Assembly (NCBI GenBank): GCA_002305805.1 | Contig: DBQY01000011.1 | Span: 3,527 to 67,526, forward strand | Reading direction: 5' to 3' | Length of the DNA: 64,000 nt | Origin: Atopobium sp. UBA1382 | Lineage (GTDB): Bacteria > Actinomycetota > Coriobacteriia > Coriobacteriales > Atopobiaceae | Shown: positions 25,688 to 34,406 of the stretch, in pieces | Layout of the letters: every line of letters starts with the position of its first letter | Position numbering within the stretch: the stretch's first letter is position 1 | Position numbers and translations under genes: made by a program | Notes under the pieces: model-generated | Database searches by the model: none | What the model saw: the letters and a program-made list of their open reading frames with translations, nothing else | Told to the model about the DNA's origin: nothing

Positions 25688-26641
25688 CTACGCGCCCAGC
25701 AGAGCCTCCACCTCGGAGCGCTCCGGCATCGCGGGGATGGCGCCGCGCTTGCGGACGCACAGGGACGCCACGGCGTTTCCCAGGCGCGCGAACCCCGCGG
25801 CGTCCTCGACCGTGACGTCGCCGGGAGCCTTGCCGCTCTCGCAGAAGCCCGCGAGGAATCCGCCCCAGAAGGAATCGCCCGCACCCGTGGCGTCGACGGC
25901 GTCCGCGGGGAAGCCCGGCACCGTGGCCCCGCCGTCGGCGGTGCGCACGTAGGCGCCCGAGCCGCCGAGCGTGACGGCCACGACCTTGGGACCCTGCGAC
26001 AGGAGCGCGGCCGCCGCTGCCTCCGGGTCCTTCTCGTCCGTGAGCAGTTCGCACTCCTCATCGGAGAGCTTCATGAGGTCCATCTGTGGCACTACGGCAC
26101 GCATCTGCTCCACGGCTGCCCCGACGGACGGCCAGAGGTTCGCGCGGTAGTTGGGATCGTAGGAGAGGGCGCAGCCGGCCTCGTGCGCGCAGGCGAGCGC
26201 GGCGAGCGTGGCGGAGCGCGCGGGCTCGTCGGTGAGCGAGAGCGAGCCCACGTGGAAGACGCGAGAGGAGGCGATCACGTCGCGCGCGAGCTCGTCCTCG
26301 GTGATGCGCGTGTCGGCGCCGGGCTTGCGCGCGAAGGAGAACTCGCGCTCGCCGTCAGGCGAGAGCGCCACAAAGGCGAGCGTCGTGAACGCGTCCGGGT
26401 CGCTGATCAGACCCGAAGCGTCGACGCCCTCCCGCTCCAGCGTGGCGCGCAGGAACTCGCCGTGCATGTCCTGTCCGACCTTGCCAAGAAACGCCGTCTG
26501 GTGGCCGAGCCTCTCCAGCGCCACGAGGACGTTGGCGGGGGCGCCGCCGGCGTTGCGCTCAAAGAGGAGCTGCCCGTCTGCGGAGGTGCCGGCGTCGGTG
26601 AAGTCGATTAGGAGCTCACCCAGTGCGGAGACGGAGAACAT
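25688..26641 (-). CDS. PfkB family carbohydrate kinase, probable fructokinase
   Basis: A 317-residue sugar kinase. The N-terminal signature NAGGAPANVLVALERLG is near residue 30 and the catalytic DATGAGDSFWGGFLAG near 250, with Asp in GAGD as base. It would phosphorylate the fructose released by GH32 or amylosucrase. Start ATG follows AAAGGA. It is the last gene of PTS-GH32-pfkB on the minus strand and has its own LacI-type palindrome at 26661. Confidence 0.93.
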   Translation of the reverse strand: MFSVSALGELLIDFTDAGTSADGQLLFERNAGGAPANVLVALERLGHQTAFLGKVGQDMHGEFLRATLEREGVDASGLISDPDAFTTLAFVALSPDGEREFSFARKPGADTRITEDELARDVIASSRVFHVGSLSLTDEPARSATLAALACAHEAGCALSYDPNYRANLWPSVGAAVEQMRAVVPQMDLMKLSDEECELLTDEKDPEAAAAALLSQGPKVVAVTLGGSGAYVRTADGGATVPGFPADAVDATGAGDSFWGGFLAGFCESGKAPGDVTVEDAAGFARLGNAVASLCVRKRGAIPAMPERSEVEALLGA

Positions 26642-26660
26642 GTGGGGTCCTTTCGGTTGC

Positions 26661-26672
26661 GGAATCGATTCC
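26661..26672. promoter_or_regulatory. LacI-type operator candidate before fructokinase
   Basis: GGAATCGATTCC is a perfect 12-bp palindrome with the central CG typical of LacI-family sites, 20 bases before the fructokinase start. Confidence 0.55.
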
Positions 26673-26733
26673 ATGTCCATTATCGTCCGTCGGCCGCGCT
26701 CGGCCCGCTCATCTCGGCAAGCGGCTCGTGTGG

Positions 26734-28125
26734 TCACTCGTACGTGCCCGCCATGCCGTCGCCCATCTCCCAGACGGACGCCGCGGCGCCCGCGAGCGCG
26801 AGCGAGAGCGCGTCCGAGCGGGGGAACCAGCGCGTGGAAAGCGCGATCGCGCCGTCGTTCGCAAATACCTCGACGGCCGAACTGTCCACAAGGACTCGCA
26901 GGTCGTGAAGGTCGTCACAGGCGGCAAGCCGCTCAGTGCGACCACAGCCCACGGTGTCGTCCGAAAAGCGCAGGGCAAGCTCCGTCCCGTCCCAGGAGAC
27001 GGCGAGCGCGTCGTCCAGCGTCAGCTCGAGCGGCGCCGCGACCCTGCGGGCCGCCACGTCCGCGCGGTGCTCCGGGAGGAACAGTTCGGTGCCGCCCGCG
27101 AGCTCGTGCCGCGCGCCGCGCAGCCGCTCGAGCTCGGGCACGGGCCGCTGGAGCAGACCGCCGTCCGCGTCGGCCGCGACCTCGCGCGGCACCGTGAGAC
27201 AGTGGCACCAGGAGAGGCCGTCCGGCGCGCTCTCCCACGGCGCCTCCGGCATGCCCATCCAGCCGATCATGATCGTCCGACCGGACTCGTCGACGAAGCT
27301 CTGGGGCGCGTAGAAGTCAAAGCCGTGGTCCCAGCGACGGAAGAGCCCGGCGTCGAGCACGAGGTCGCCTGTGCGCCCGAGGGCCTCGCCCTTGGGCAGC
27401 GGTAGGTAGCCAGACTGGTCGCGCATGCCGTTTGCCCAGGGCAGCCTCGCCATGCCCTGCGGGCAGAGCGAGAGCCACTCCCGAGCGTCGATCGCGATGC
27501 GGTCCGGACACTCCCACATGAAGCCGAAGGGCTCGGCGGTGCGCACGGTTCCCGCATTCTCCCAGGCCAGCCCGTCGTCGGAGCGCAGCCTGAGCACGAG
27601 GCCGCGGTCGTCGAGGTCGCGGGCGCCGAGAATCATCCACCATGCGCCGCCCGCGCGCCATACCTTGGGGTCGCGCACGTGGCGGGTGCAGAGCGCCGGG
27701 TAGTCGGCATTTCTCAGCAGCACGCGCTTCTCGCCCATGCGATGGCAGTCCGGGCTCTCCACGAGGATCTGCACGGAGCGCCTCCCCTCTCGCACGTAGT
27801 CGAAGTCGCCGGGCTCCTTGACGTTGCCGGTGTAATAGAAGCGCACGCCGGCCTCGATCGGCACGGCACAGCCCGAATAGGCGCCCGACGCCTCGTCGGG
27901 CGTGTCCGGCGCGATGGCGAAGCCCTCTCCGACAACGTGCCAGCGCACGAGGTCATTGCTCGCAAAATGCCCCCAGCCGCGCGGCGCTCCCGCCGCGGGC
28001 CAGTCGGGGCTGTACTGGTGGAACACGTGATAGGTACCGCCCAGCTGGCAGAGGCCGTTGGGGTCGTTGAGCCAGCCGGTGGGGGGCATGAGGTGGAAGC
28101 CCATGCGCCAGGGGTCGTGTGACAT
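26734..28125 (-). CDS. GH32 sucrose-6-phosphate hydrolase
   Basis: A 463-residue cytoplasmic beta-fructosidase that splits sucrose 6-phosphate from the PTS into glucose 6-phosphate and fructose. The nucleophile is Asp21 in WLNDPNG (18-24), the transition-state Asp lies in HVRDPKVW near 153 and the acid/base Glu in WECPD near 207. A five-bladed propeller and a C-terminal beta-sandwich fit the length. No signal peptide. It lies 81 bases after the EII gene in the same direction. Confidence 0.95.
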   Translation of the reverse strand: MSHDPWRMGFHLMPPTGWLNDPNGLCQLGGTYHVFHQYSPDWPAAGAPRGWGHFASNDLVRWHVVGEGFAIAPDTPDEASGAYSGCAVPIEAGVRFYYTGNVKEPGDFDYVREGRRSVQILVESPDCHRMGEKRVLLRNADYPALCTRHVRDPKVWRAGGAWWMILGARDLDDRGLVLRLRSDDGLAWENAGTVRTAEPFGFMWECPDRIAIDAREWLSLCPQGMARLPWANGMRDQSGYLPLPKGEALGRTGDLVLDAGLFRRWDHGFDFYAPQSFVDESGRTIMIGWMGMPEAPWESAPDGLSWCHCLTVPREVAADADGGLLQRPVPELERLRGARHELAGGTELFLPEHRADVAARRVAAPLELTLDDALAVSWDGTELALRFSDDTVGCGRTERLAACDDLHDLRVLVDSSAVEVFANDGAIALSTRWFPRSDALSLALAGAAASVWEMGDGMAGTYE

Positions 28126-28145
28126 GAGTCTCCTTTGCGTGTGAG

Positions 28146-28174
28146 GGGGCGGCCCCTCCGGCAGGGGCCGCCCC
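28146..28174 (-). other. strong hairpin in the PTS-GH32 spacer
   Basis: A 12-bp perfect GC stem (28146-28157 with 28163-28174) between EIIBCA and GH32, without a T-run. It may stabilise or process the upstream mRNA rather than terminate. Confidence 0.6.
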
Positions 28175-28206
28175 GAGAAGGAGGGGACGGGGAACGGTCG
28201 ACGGTG

Positions 28207-30180
28207 CTACGCCAGCTCGACGAGCACCTCACCGGGATGAACCTCGGTGCCCGTGTGCGCGGTCACCCCAGCATAGGCGTCGGAGTTGGTGACGATGAGC
28301 GGGGTCACGGGGTCGAGGCCGGCCGCGCGGATGGCGTCCACGTCGACGTCCATGAGGAGCTGCCCGGCGCCCACATGCTCGCCAATCCTGACGTGCGCGG
28401 TGAACGGGGCGCCGTTGAGCGTCACGGTGTCGATCCCGATGTGCATCAGGATCTCCGCGCCCGCGTCGGTGGTCATGCCGAGGGCGTGACCCGTCTCGGC
28501 GAGCACGGTGATGGTGCCCGCGGCGGGTGCGTAGAGCCTGCCCTCGGTGGGACGGATGGCGGCGCCGGTGCCCATGGCCTCGCTTGCGAAGACGGGATCG
28601 GGAACCTCGGTCATCTTGATGGAGGTGCCGGCCATCGGGGCGAGAAGTGCCTCGGCGCGAGGGGCGGGCGCCGCAGCGGTCACCGCGGCGACGGCGGCGT
28701 CGGCGGCCGAGGCGGAGAGGGCCGCCGCGTCGGCCTCGTCAGTGGCGGGGGCGGATACGGACGCCTCGACCACGGGCTGCGCGGCAGCCTGCTCGGGGTC
28801 GCGATAGAGCGCATAGGAGATGGCGAAGGCCACGAGGCCGGCGATGGCGAACATGATGACGTACTGGACCGGCTGGTTGAGGCAGAGCAGGATGCCAAAG
28901 ATGCCGGTCACGCCGGTTCCCGCGGCGGCGAGCCCCACGACCGAGGCGAACATGGCGCCCAGGCCGCCGCCGATGCATCCGGCGACGAAGGGCTTGAAGA
29001 AGCGGAGGTTCACGCCGAAGATGGCGGGCTCGGTGATGCCCATGAACGCGGAGAGCGAGGAGGGCAGGGCGAGCGATCGGACCTTGACGTCCTTGGTCTT
29101 GAGGGCCACGGCGAGCGCGGCGCCAGCCTGGCCGATGTTGGCGGCGGAGGCGAGCGGCAGCCAGTAGGTCACGCCGTACGTGGCGATCTGGCCGAGGTCG
29201 ATCGTGGTGTACATCTGGTGGATGCCGGTGACCACGGTGGGGGCGTAGAGTGCGCCCATGATGAGCGAGCCCAGGCCGAGCGGCAGCGTGAGCAGGAACT
29301 GGATGCCGCCGAGGATGGCGTTCTCGGCCCAGACGAAGACCGGGCCGACGGCGAGCATGGTCACGTAGGCGGTCACTGCCACCGAGACGAGCGGCGTCAC
29401 GAAGAGGTCGAAAGCCTCGGGGACCACCTTGTGCAGGCGCTTCTCGACGAAGGCGAGGATGCCCGCGGCGATGACGATGGGGATGACGTGACCCTGGTAG
29501 CCGGTCCATTCGATGGAGTAGAGGCCGGGTATCACGGCGTAGGTCTGCTGCACGCCCTCGGTGGCCACGGTGTTGGCGTTCTGCAGACCCGGGTTGATGA
29601 GCAGCATGCCGATGACGGCGCCGAGGTAGGGATTGGCGCCGAAGGCCTTGGCCGCGGAGAAGCCGATGAGAATCTGCAGGAACGTGAACGCGGTGTTGGA
29701 GACGAGGTTGAGAATCTGGTACCAGGCGTTGTCCGTGGCCAGAGTGATGAAGCCGTTGGCATCCATGAAGGAGAGCGCGCTCATGATGCCCAGGAGCAGG
29801 CCCGAGGCCACGATGGCTGGGATGATGGGCACGAACACGTCGCCCAGGAGCTTGATCGCACGCATGAAGGGGTTGGTCTGCTGCTGGGCCGCAGCCTCCT
29901 TGACCTCAGCCTTGGTGGCTGCGGTGATGTGGCCGAGGGCGATGAACTCGTCGTAGACCTTGTTCACCGTGCCCGTGCCGTAGATGACCTGCAGCTGGCC
30001 GGACGCCTTGAAGTTGCCCTTGGCGCCGGTCGCGTTGTCCACGGCCGCCTGGTCCACCCTCGCGTCGTCCGCGAGCACGAGGCGCAGACGCGTGGCGCAG
30101 TGCGCCGCCGAGACCACGTTGCCGGGCCCGCCGATGGCGTCCAGGATCTCTTGGGCGGCCTGTCTGTAGTCGAGTGCCAT
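28207..30180 (-). CDS. sucrose-type PTS transporter EIIBCA
   Basis: A 657-residue phosphotransferase permease. EIIB spans about 1-80 with the phosphocysteine Cys28 in HCATRLRL, EIIC about 100-460 with some ten membrane segments, a variable Ala/Glu-rich linker about 470-515, and EIIA about 520-650 with the phosphohistidine in LMHIGIDTV near 577. It imports and phosphorylates sucrose or a related beta-glucoside; GH32 next to it argues for sucrose. The ATG follows GAGAGGGAGAGGAA. Two operator-like repeats lie upstream. Confidence 0.95.
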   Translation of the reverse strand: MALDYRQAAQEILDAIGGPGNVVSAAHCATRLRLVLADDARVDQAAVDNATGAKGNFKASGQLQVIYGTGTVNKVYDEFIALGHITAATKAEVKEAAAQQQTNPFMRAIKLLGDVFVPIIPAIVASGLLLGIMSALSFMDANGFITLATDNAWYQILNLVSNTAFTFLQILIGFSAAKAFGANPYLGAVIGMLLINPGLQNANTVATEGVQQTYAVIPGLYSIEWTGYQGHVIPIVIAAGILAFVEKRLHKVVPEAFDLFVTPLVSVAVTAYVTMLAVGPVFVWAENAILGGIQFLLTLPLGLGSLIMGALYAPTVVTGIHQMYTTIDLGQIATYGVTYWLPLASAANIGQAGAALAVALKTKDVKVRSLALPSSLSAFMGITEPAIFGVNLRFFKPFVAGCIGGGLGAMFASVVGLAAAGTGVTGIFGILLCLNQPVQYVIMFAIAGLVAFAISYALYRDPEQAAAQPVVEASVSAPATDEADAAALSASAADAAVAAVTAAAPAPRAEALLAPMAGTSIKMTEVPDPVFASEAMGTGAAIRPTEGRLYAPAAGTITVLAETGHALGMTTDAGAEILMHIGIDTVTLNGAPFTAHVRIGEHVGAGQLLMDVDVDAIRAAGLDPVTPLIVTNSDAYAGVTAHTGTEVHPGEVLVELA

Positions 30181-30215
30181 GTTCCTCTCCCTCTCTCTGC
30201 CTGACCCTATCATAT

Positions 30216-30245
30216 AAAATCGTTCTCATATGAAATCGTTCTCAC
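30216..30245. promoter_or_regulatory. two tandem LacI-type operator candidates before the PTS gene
   Basis: AAAATCGTTCTCAT (30216-30229) and GAAATCGTTCTCAC (30232-30245) are direct repeats 16 bases apart, 36 to 65 bases before the EII start. They resemble GGAAACGTTCTC before the amylosucrase gene. Confidence 0.6.
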
Positions 30246-30343
30246 AATACGTCGAGAAAAAGAGCATGACCGCTACGGTCTGCGAGCGGCGTGTTCTTGT
30301 CGGTAAACGGTGAAAAAGTCTCCATGCAGATTCCTATCCCAGA

Positions 30344-30454
30344 GGTTTGGGTTCATCGTTGGGACGCTTCAGTGCCCCCTGATGAAGAAGCAGCTGGTGG
30401 AGCGGTCAATAAAAAATGATTGCCGAGCAGGGGGCGTAAGAACGAACCCAAACC
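30344..30454. repeat. 111-base stem-loop element between PTS and lacI
   Basis: GGTTTGGGTTC (30344-30354) pairs perfectly with 30444-30454, and inside GCCCCCTG (30374-30381) pairs with CAGGGGGC (30428-30435). No gene fits here. It may be a structured RNA or a small decayed mobile element; the rest of the 316-base gap holds only the PTS operators. Confidence 0.6.
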
Positions 30455-30496
30455 GCGGTGAGTGGGCTGCCGTGGGCGACGTCGGGGACGCGCCGC

Positions 30497-31480
30497 CTAG
30501 CGCGTGGAGTTTCTCGCCACAACCTCGTAGCTCATCTTGACCTTGCGGGGCACGCTCCCCTCGCCGGTCATGAAGCCCACGAGCATCCGTGCCGTCTCTG
30601 CGCCGGAGGTCTTGTAGTGAAGGTGGACCGTGGTCAGCGTGGGCGTGACGATCTGCGAGATCTCCGAGTCGTCCATGCCCGTCACCTCCACCTCGTCGGG
30701 CACGGTGCGTCCGTACTCGCGCAGGCAGGTGAGGGCGCCGTAGGCGATCGAGTCGGTGGCACAGACGATGGCGTCGAGCTCGGGGTAGGCCTCGAGCAGC
30801 GCCTCGGCCTGCTCGTAGCCGGAGTCAACGGTGAAGTCCGCGATGCGCAGGGCGCGGTCGGGTACCTCGACCCCGGCCTCGGCGCATGCGGCGAGAAATC
30901 CCCTGCGGCGCATCTGGCCCACGGCGACATCCTCCTCGAAGACGCCGATGTAGGCGGGATGGCGTGCGTCGCGCAGCGCGAGCGAGGCCACCTCGCGCAT
31001 GCCCTCGTAGTCGTTCTGGTAGACGCAGGAGCAGAGATCGACGTCCTGGTCGAGCACAACGATGGGGACGGGCAGGGCGGAGATTGCCTCGCGGTGCTCG
31101 GGGGTGATGACGGTGGCGATGAGGATGACGCCGTCGACCTGGCTCTTCTCGGCAAAGAGGTGGAGGAACTCCACCTCGCTCGCGGCATCGTTGTCCGTGT
31201 TGGCGAGAAGAACCTGGTAGCCGGCCTCGTTCAGGACGAGCGTGATGCCGGCGACCATCCGGCTGACCGAGGCGGAGTTGATCTTGGGGATGATGACGCC
31301 CACGACGTTGGTCTTGCCGGTTCGCAGGGTCTTGGCCTGACGGGAGGGGACGTAGCCGGTGCGCTCGATGACGCGTCGGATGGCCGTCCGCTTCTCCTGG
31401 GAGACGTAGCCGTCGTTCAGGTAGCGCGAGACCGTCGCCCGCGAGACGCCTGCCATCTGCGCAATCTGGTTGATGTCCAT
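30497..31480 (-). CDS. LacI family transcriptional regulator
   Basis: A 327-residue repressor. The N-terminal helix-turn-helix reads INQIAQMAGVSRATVSRYLN, followed by the hinge helix (SRQAKTLRTGKTN) and a periplasmic-binding-like sugar domain. It lies between the PTS gene and amylosucrase and probably controls the sucrose genes, with sucrose or a fructose derivative as likely ligand. GTTAACGTTAAC lies directly between its ribosome site (GAGGAGG) and the ATG, which suggests self-repression. Confidence 0.93.
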   Translation of the reverse strand: MDINQIAQMAGVSRATVSRYLNDGYVSQEKRTAIRRVIERTGYVPSRQAKTLRTGKTNVVGVIIPKINSASVSRMVAGITLVLNEAGYQVLLANTDNDAASEVEFLHLFAEKSQVDGVILIATVITPEHREAISALPVPIVVLDQDVDLCSCVYQNDYEGMREVASLALRDARHPAYIGVFEEDVAVGQMRRRGFLAACAEAGVEVPDRALRIADFTVDSGYEQAEALLEAYPELDAIVCATDSIAYGALTCLREYGRTVPDEVEVTGMDDSEISQIVTPTLTTVHLHYKTSGAETARMLVGFMTGEGSVPRKVKMSYEVVARNSTR

Positions 31481-31492
31481 GTTAACGTTAAC
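31481..31492. promoter_or_regulatory. palindrome between ribosome site and start of lacI
   Basis: GTTAACGTTAAC is a perfect palindrome with central CG. It separates GAGGAGG from the ATG by 11-12 bases, so a repressor bound here would block transcription through the start of its own gene. Confidence 0.5.
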
Positions 31493-31697
31493 CTCCTCAG
31501 CACCTTCGAGTGTAGCGCATGTGCTGCGCCGATGACGGCAGTGAGCGTGCCCGCGCAACAGAATCAGGGCAGCGGCCAACGCGCGGCGGGCGCAAGCCGC
31601 TGGCCGAGGCGTAGCTCCCACACAGCCCAGGCGGCGGGTTCCCCGGGTGCCCGCTCCGTAGAATGACAGCGAGCATGTCGAGCTGAGGGGGAGGGCC

Positions 31698-32231
31698 ATG
31701 ATCGAGCGCGACGGGCTGGCCGTGCGGTTGCTGCACGCCTGCATGGAGGTCATCACCTCGGAGGACGAGCTGGCGCAGATCGACGTTGCGGGCGGGCACA
31801 TCATGGTGGAGGTCGTCTCTGCCATCAGCAGCTCGATCGCCGCGTCGACGGGCGACATCCTGGACCTCTTCGACGACGCGGCGCGCGCCGTCTCGAGGCT
31901 CGACGTCTCGGGCGGCACCGTCGAGTTCTGGGACGCCTGGCTGGAGGGCCTGGCCGAGGGCGCGCCGGGCGATGACGAGATGGACCTGGGGCAGTTCAGG
32001 GCGATGCTCGCCCTCGGCCGCGACGAGGTCTCCCGGTCGCTCGGGATGGGACTCGGGGACGCCGCGGCGCTCGACGTCGTCGCAGCGGCGTGCCGCGCGG
32101 CGGACGGGAGTGAGGACGATCTGGAGGTCTTTGACGACGCCGCCGACGCCGCCGAGCGCGCGTCCGACGGCTCGACGAGCGTCGCGGCCCTCTCCGCGGC
32201 CCGCTTCCTGCGCGGTCTTGCGCAGGCCTAG
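31698..32231 (+). CDS. hypothetical acidic protein
   Basis: I do not recognise this 177-residue protein. It is strongly acidic, helical and Ala-rich, with no signal, membrane segment or cysteine cluster. The ATG follows GAGGGGGAGGG, a good site. Its stop overlaps the last four bases of the convergent amylosucrase gene. Codon use matches its neighbours. Confidence 0.65.
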   Translation: MIERDGLAVRLLHACMEVITSEDELAQIDVAGGHIMVEVVSAISSSIAASTGDILDLFDDAARAVSRLDVSGGTVEFWDAWLEGLAEGAPGDDEMDLGQFRAMLALGRDEVSRSLGMGLGDAAALDVVAAACRAADGSEDDLEVFDDAADAAERASDGSTSVAALSAARFLRGLAQA

Positions 32232-34156
32232 CGGATCCACCACCTGAAGTCCCAGGCAGCGAGCTCGAAGGTCTCGAACTCGTCGCGCTCACCGGACACG
32301 AGGTCGTAGTACCCGTCGTGCTCCGGCATCCAGAGCGTGCGACGCTCGTCGCTGAAGTTGAAGACCGCGTGCAGGGTCCTCTCGCCCGCGGTCCGCCTGA
32401 CCCAGAGGACCGCGGGGTCGCTGTATCCCACGACCGACATCTCGGCGTCCGCGTCGAACACCGCCTCGCTGCGACGAATCTCCTCGAGCCTCTGAATCGC
32501 GTCGTAGATGCGCTGCTGGACGCTGCCGGGCTCCTCGATGCGGTCCACGAGCGTCCAGTCGAAGCGCCCGCGATGGACGTAGCGCGAGTCCTCGGCCTTC
32601 TCGGGGTCGTCCTTGTAGGAGTAGTCGTTTACCTGGCCGACCTCGTCCCCGCTGTAGATGATCGGCACGCCGGACTGCGTGAGCAAGTAGGCGTGGAGCA
32701 TGACGTCCTTTCGTATGGCCACCTCCATGGCCTCGGCGTCGCCCTCGAAGCCGGCCGCCTCGATCCCGCACATGGATGCCGTGGTCGCGCAGAAGCGGGC
32801 GTCGCCGGTCACCGGGTCCGCGTTATAGAGCTCGCCGCGCGAGACGCTTCCCTCGGTGTGGCCCTGGAAGTAATCGTTGAGGTAGCGCTTGTGCGGGACC
32901 TCCTCCATGCCCCAGTCGGAGAGCGTGGCGTAGTCGAGGCCCCAGCCGATGTCGTCGTGGCACCGCAGGTAGTTGAGGAATGTATAGCCGTGCGGCAGGC
33001 CGCAGACTGCCTCGAGCTGGCGGCGCAGGAGACGCGTGTCGCGGCAGGCCACGGTGTTCCAGGTGGTTGCCATGGTGGTGACGTTGTAGAGCATGTGGCA
33101 CTCGGGCTTCTCGACCGTGCCGAAGTAGGGCACGACCTCGACCGGCGCCATGACGACCTCGCCGAGCAGCACGATGCCCGGGCAGACGATCTCGGAGATC
33201 ATGCGCATCATGCGCACGATGGTGTGGACCTGCGGGAGGTTGCGGCAGCTGGTGCCGAGCTGCTTCCAGATGTAGGGAACGGCGTCGATGCGAATGATGT
33301 CCATGCCCTGGTTGGCGAGGTAGAGGAAGTTGTACATCATCTCGTTGAAGACGCGCGGGTTGCGATAGTTGAGGTCCCACTGGTAGGGGTAGAACTGCGT
33401 CATCACGGACTGGCCGAGCTCGGGCAGGTAGGTGAAGTGCCCGGGCGCGGTGGTGGGGAAGACCTGGGGCACGTCGCGGGTGTACCGGTCGATCACGGCC
33501 TGATCGCCCGTGAAGAAGTAGCGGCTCATGTACTCGCCCTCGCCGGCGCTGGCCCGGCGCGCCCACTCGTGATCCTCCGAGGTGTGGTTCATGACAAAGT
33601 CCATGCAGAGGGAGATGTCGTGCTCATGGCACTTGTCGGCAAGGCGAGCGAGGTCGTCCATCGTGCCGAGGTCCGGCTTGACGCGGCGGAAGTCCGAGAC
33701 CGCATAGCCGCCGTCGGAGCGGCTCCTGTCGGCGGGCGTGTCCAGGAAGGGCATGAGGTGGAGGTAGTTCACGCCGGAGTTCGTGAGGTAGTCCAGGCGG
33801 TCCTCTACGCCGCGGATGTTGCCGGCGAAGTTGTCGATGTACATCTGCATGCCCAGAAGCTCACGGTCCCGGTACCAGGCGTGCCCCTCGCGGCGGGCGT
33901 CGAGGGCCTTGAGGGATTCCGGACGCTCGTCGTAGAAGGCCCTCATCCGGTCGCAGAGCTCGGCGAACATCGCGCCGTTGTCGTAGAGCTCCATGTAGAG
34001 CCAGCGCAGCTCGTCGTGGTGGCGCCGTAGGCGGCGCAGGAACTCGGCGTCCGCGCGCGCCTTGTTGGCCGCCGCGCGGGCGAGGGGCTGCCGACGGGCG
34101 GGGCCCTGCGTCGCGTTCTTCTCCGTCTTCGCGCCCCTGGCGCTCTTCTTGGCCAT
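32228..34156 (-). CDS. amylosucrase-type GH13 glucosyltransferase
   Basis: A 642-residue GH13 enzyme. Length and sequence fit amylosucrase, which makes alpha-glucan and fructose from sucrose, better than the roughly 500-residue sucrose phosphorylases. The nucleophile Asp lies in GMDIIRIDAVPYIW near 290, the acid/base Glu in GIVLLGEVV near 332 and the third Asp in LRCHDDIGWG near 405. A basic N-terminal tail (1-25) is non-conserved. The ATG at 34156 follows GAAAGGG. A LacI-type palindrome lies 20 bases upstream. No signal peptide, so it acts inside the cell. Confidence 0.9.
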   Translation of the reverse strand: MAKKSARGAKTEKNATQGPARRQPLARAAANKARADAEFLRRLRRHHDELRWLYMELYDNGAMFAELCDRMRAFYDERPESLKALDARREGHAWYRDRELLGMQMYIDNFAGNIRGVEDRLDYLTNSGVNYLHLMPFLDTPADRSRSDGGYAVSDFRRVKPDLGTMDDLARLADKCHEHDISLCMDFVMNHTSEDHEWARRASAGEGEYMSRYFFTGDQAVIDRYTRDVPQVFPTTAPGHFTYLPELGQSVMTQFYPYQWDLNYRNPRVFNEMMYNFLYLANQGMDIIRIDAVPYIWKQLGTSCRNLPQVHTIVRMMRMISEIVCPGIVLLGEVVMAPVEVVPYFGTVEKPECHMLYNVTTMATTWNTVACRDTRLLRRQLEAVCGLPHGYTFLNYLRCHDDIGWGLDYATLSDWGMEEVPHKRYLNDYFQGHTEGSVSRGELYNADPVTGDARFCATTASMCGIEAAGFEGDAEAMEVAIRKDVMLHAYLLTQSGVPIIYSGDEVGQVNDYSYKDDPEKAEDSRYVHRGRFDWTLVDRIEEPGSVQQRIYDAIQRLEEIRRSEAVFDADAEMSVVGYSDPAVLWVRRTAGERTLHAVFNFSDERRTLWMPEHDGYYDLVSGERDEFETFELAAWDFRWWIR

Positions 34157-34175
34157 CGTCGTTGCCCTTTCGCAT

Positions 34176-34187
34176 GGAAACGTTCTC
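34176..34187. promoter_or_regulatory. LacI-type operator candidate before amylosucrase
   Basis: GGAAACGTTCTC, with central CG, closely matches the tandem sites before the PTS gene (AAATCGTTCTC). It is 20 bases before the amylosucrase start. Confidence 0.55.
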
Positions 34188-34406
34188 ATATCAAGGCGCC
34201 ATTCTAGTTGGTCGCGGGTTCGTGGGGGCGAGAAACCCCGTGAGCGTGCGTTCTGCTCGCCGAGCGCGCCGGCGTGGCGGATGGGGCTCGGGCACGTTTG
34301 TTCCGTTGCTCAACCAGACGTTTAGTTGGGCCTGCCGTCCCGTGGGCGCGTGCGCGCATGTGCAAGTATCTAAAGGCCGCGAAGATGCGAAGCGAGAAAG
34401 GGGTCC

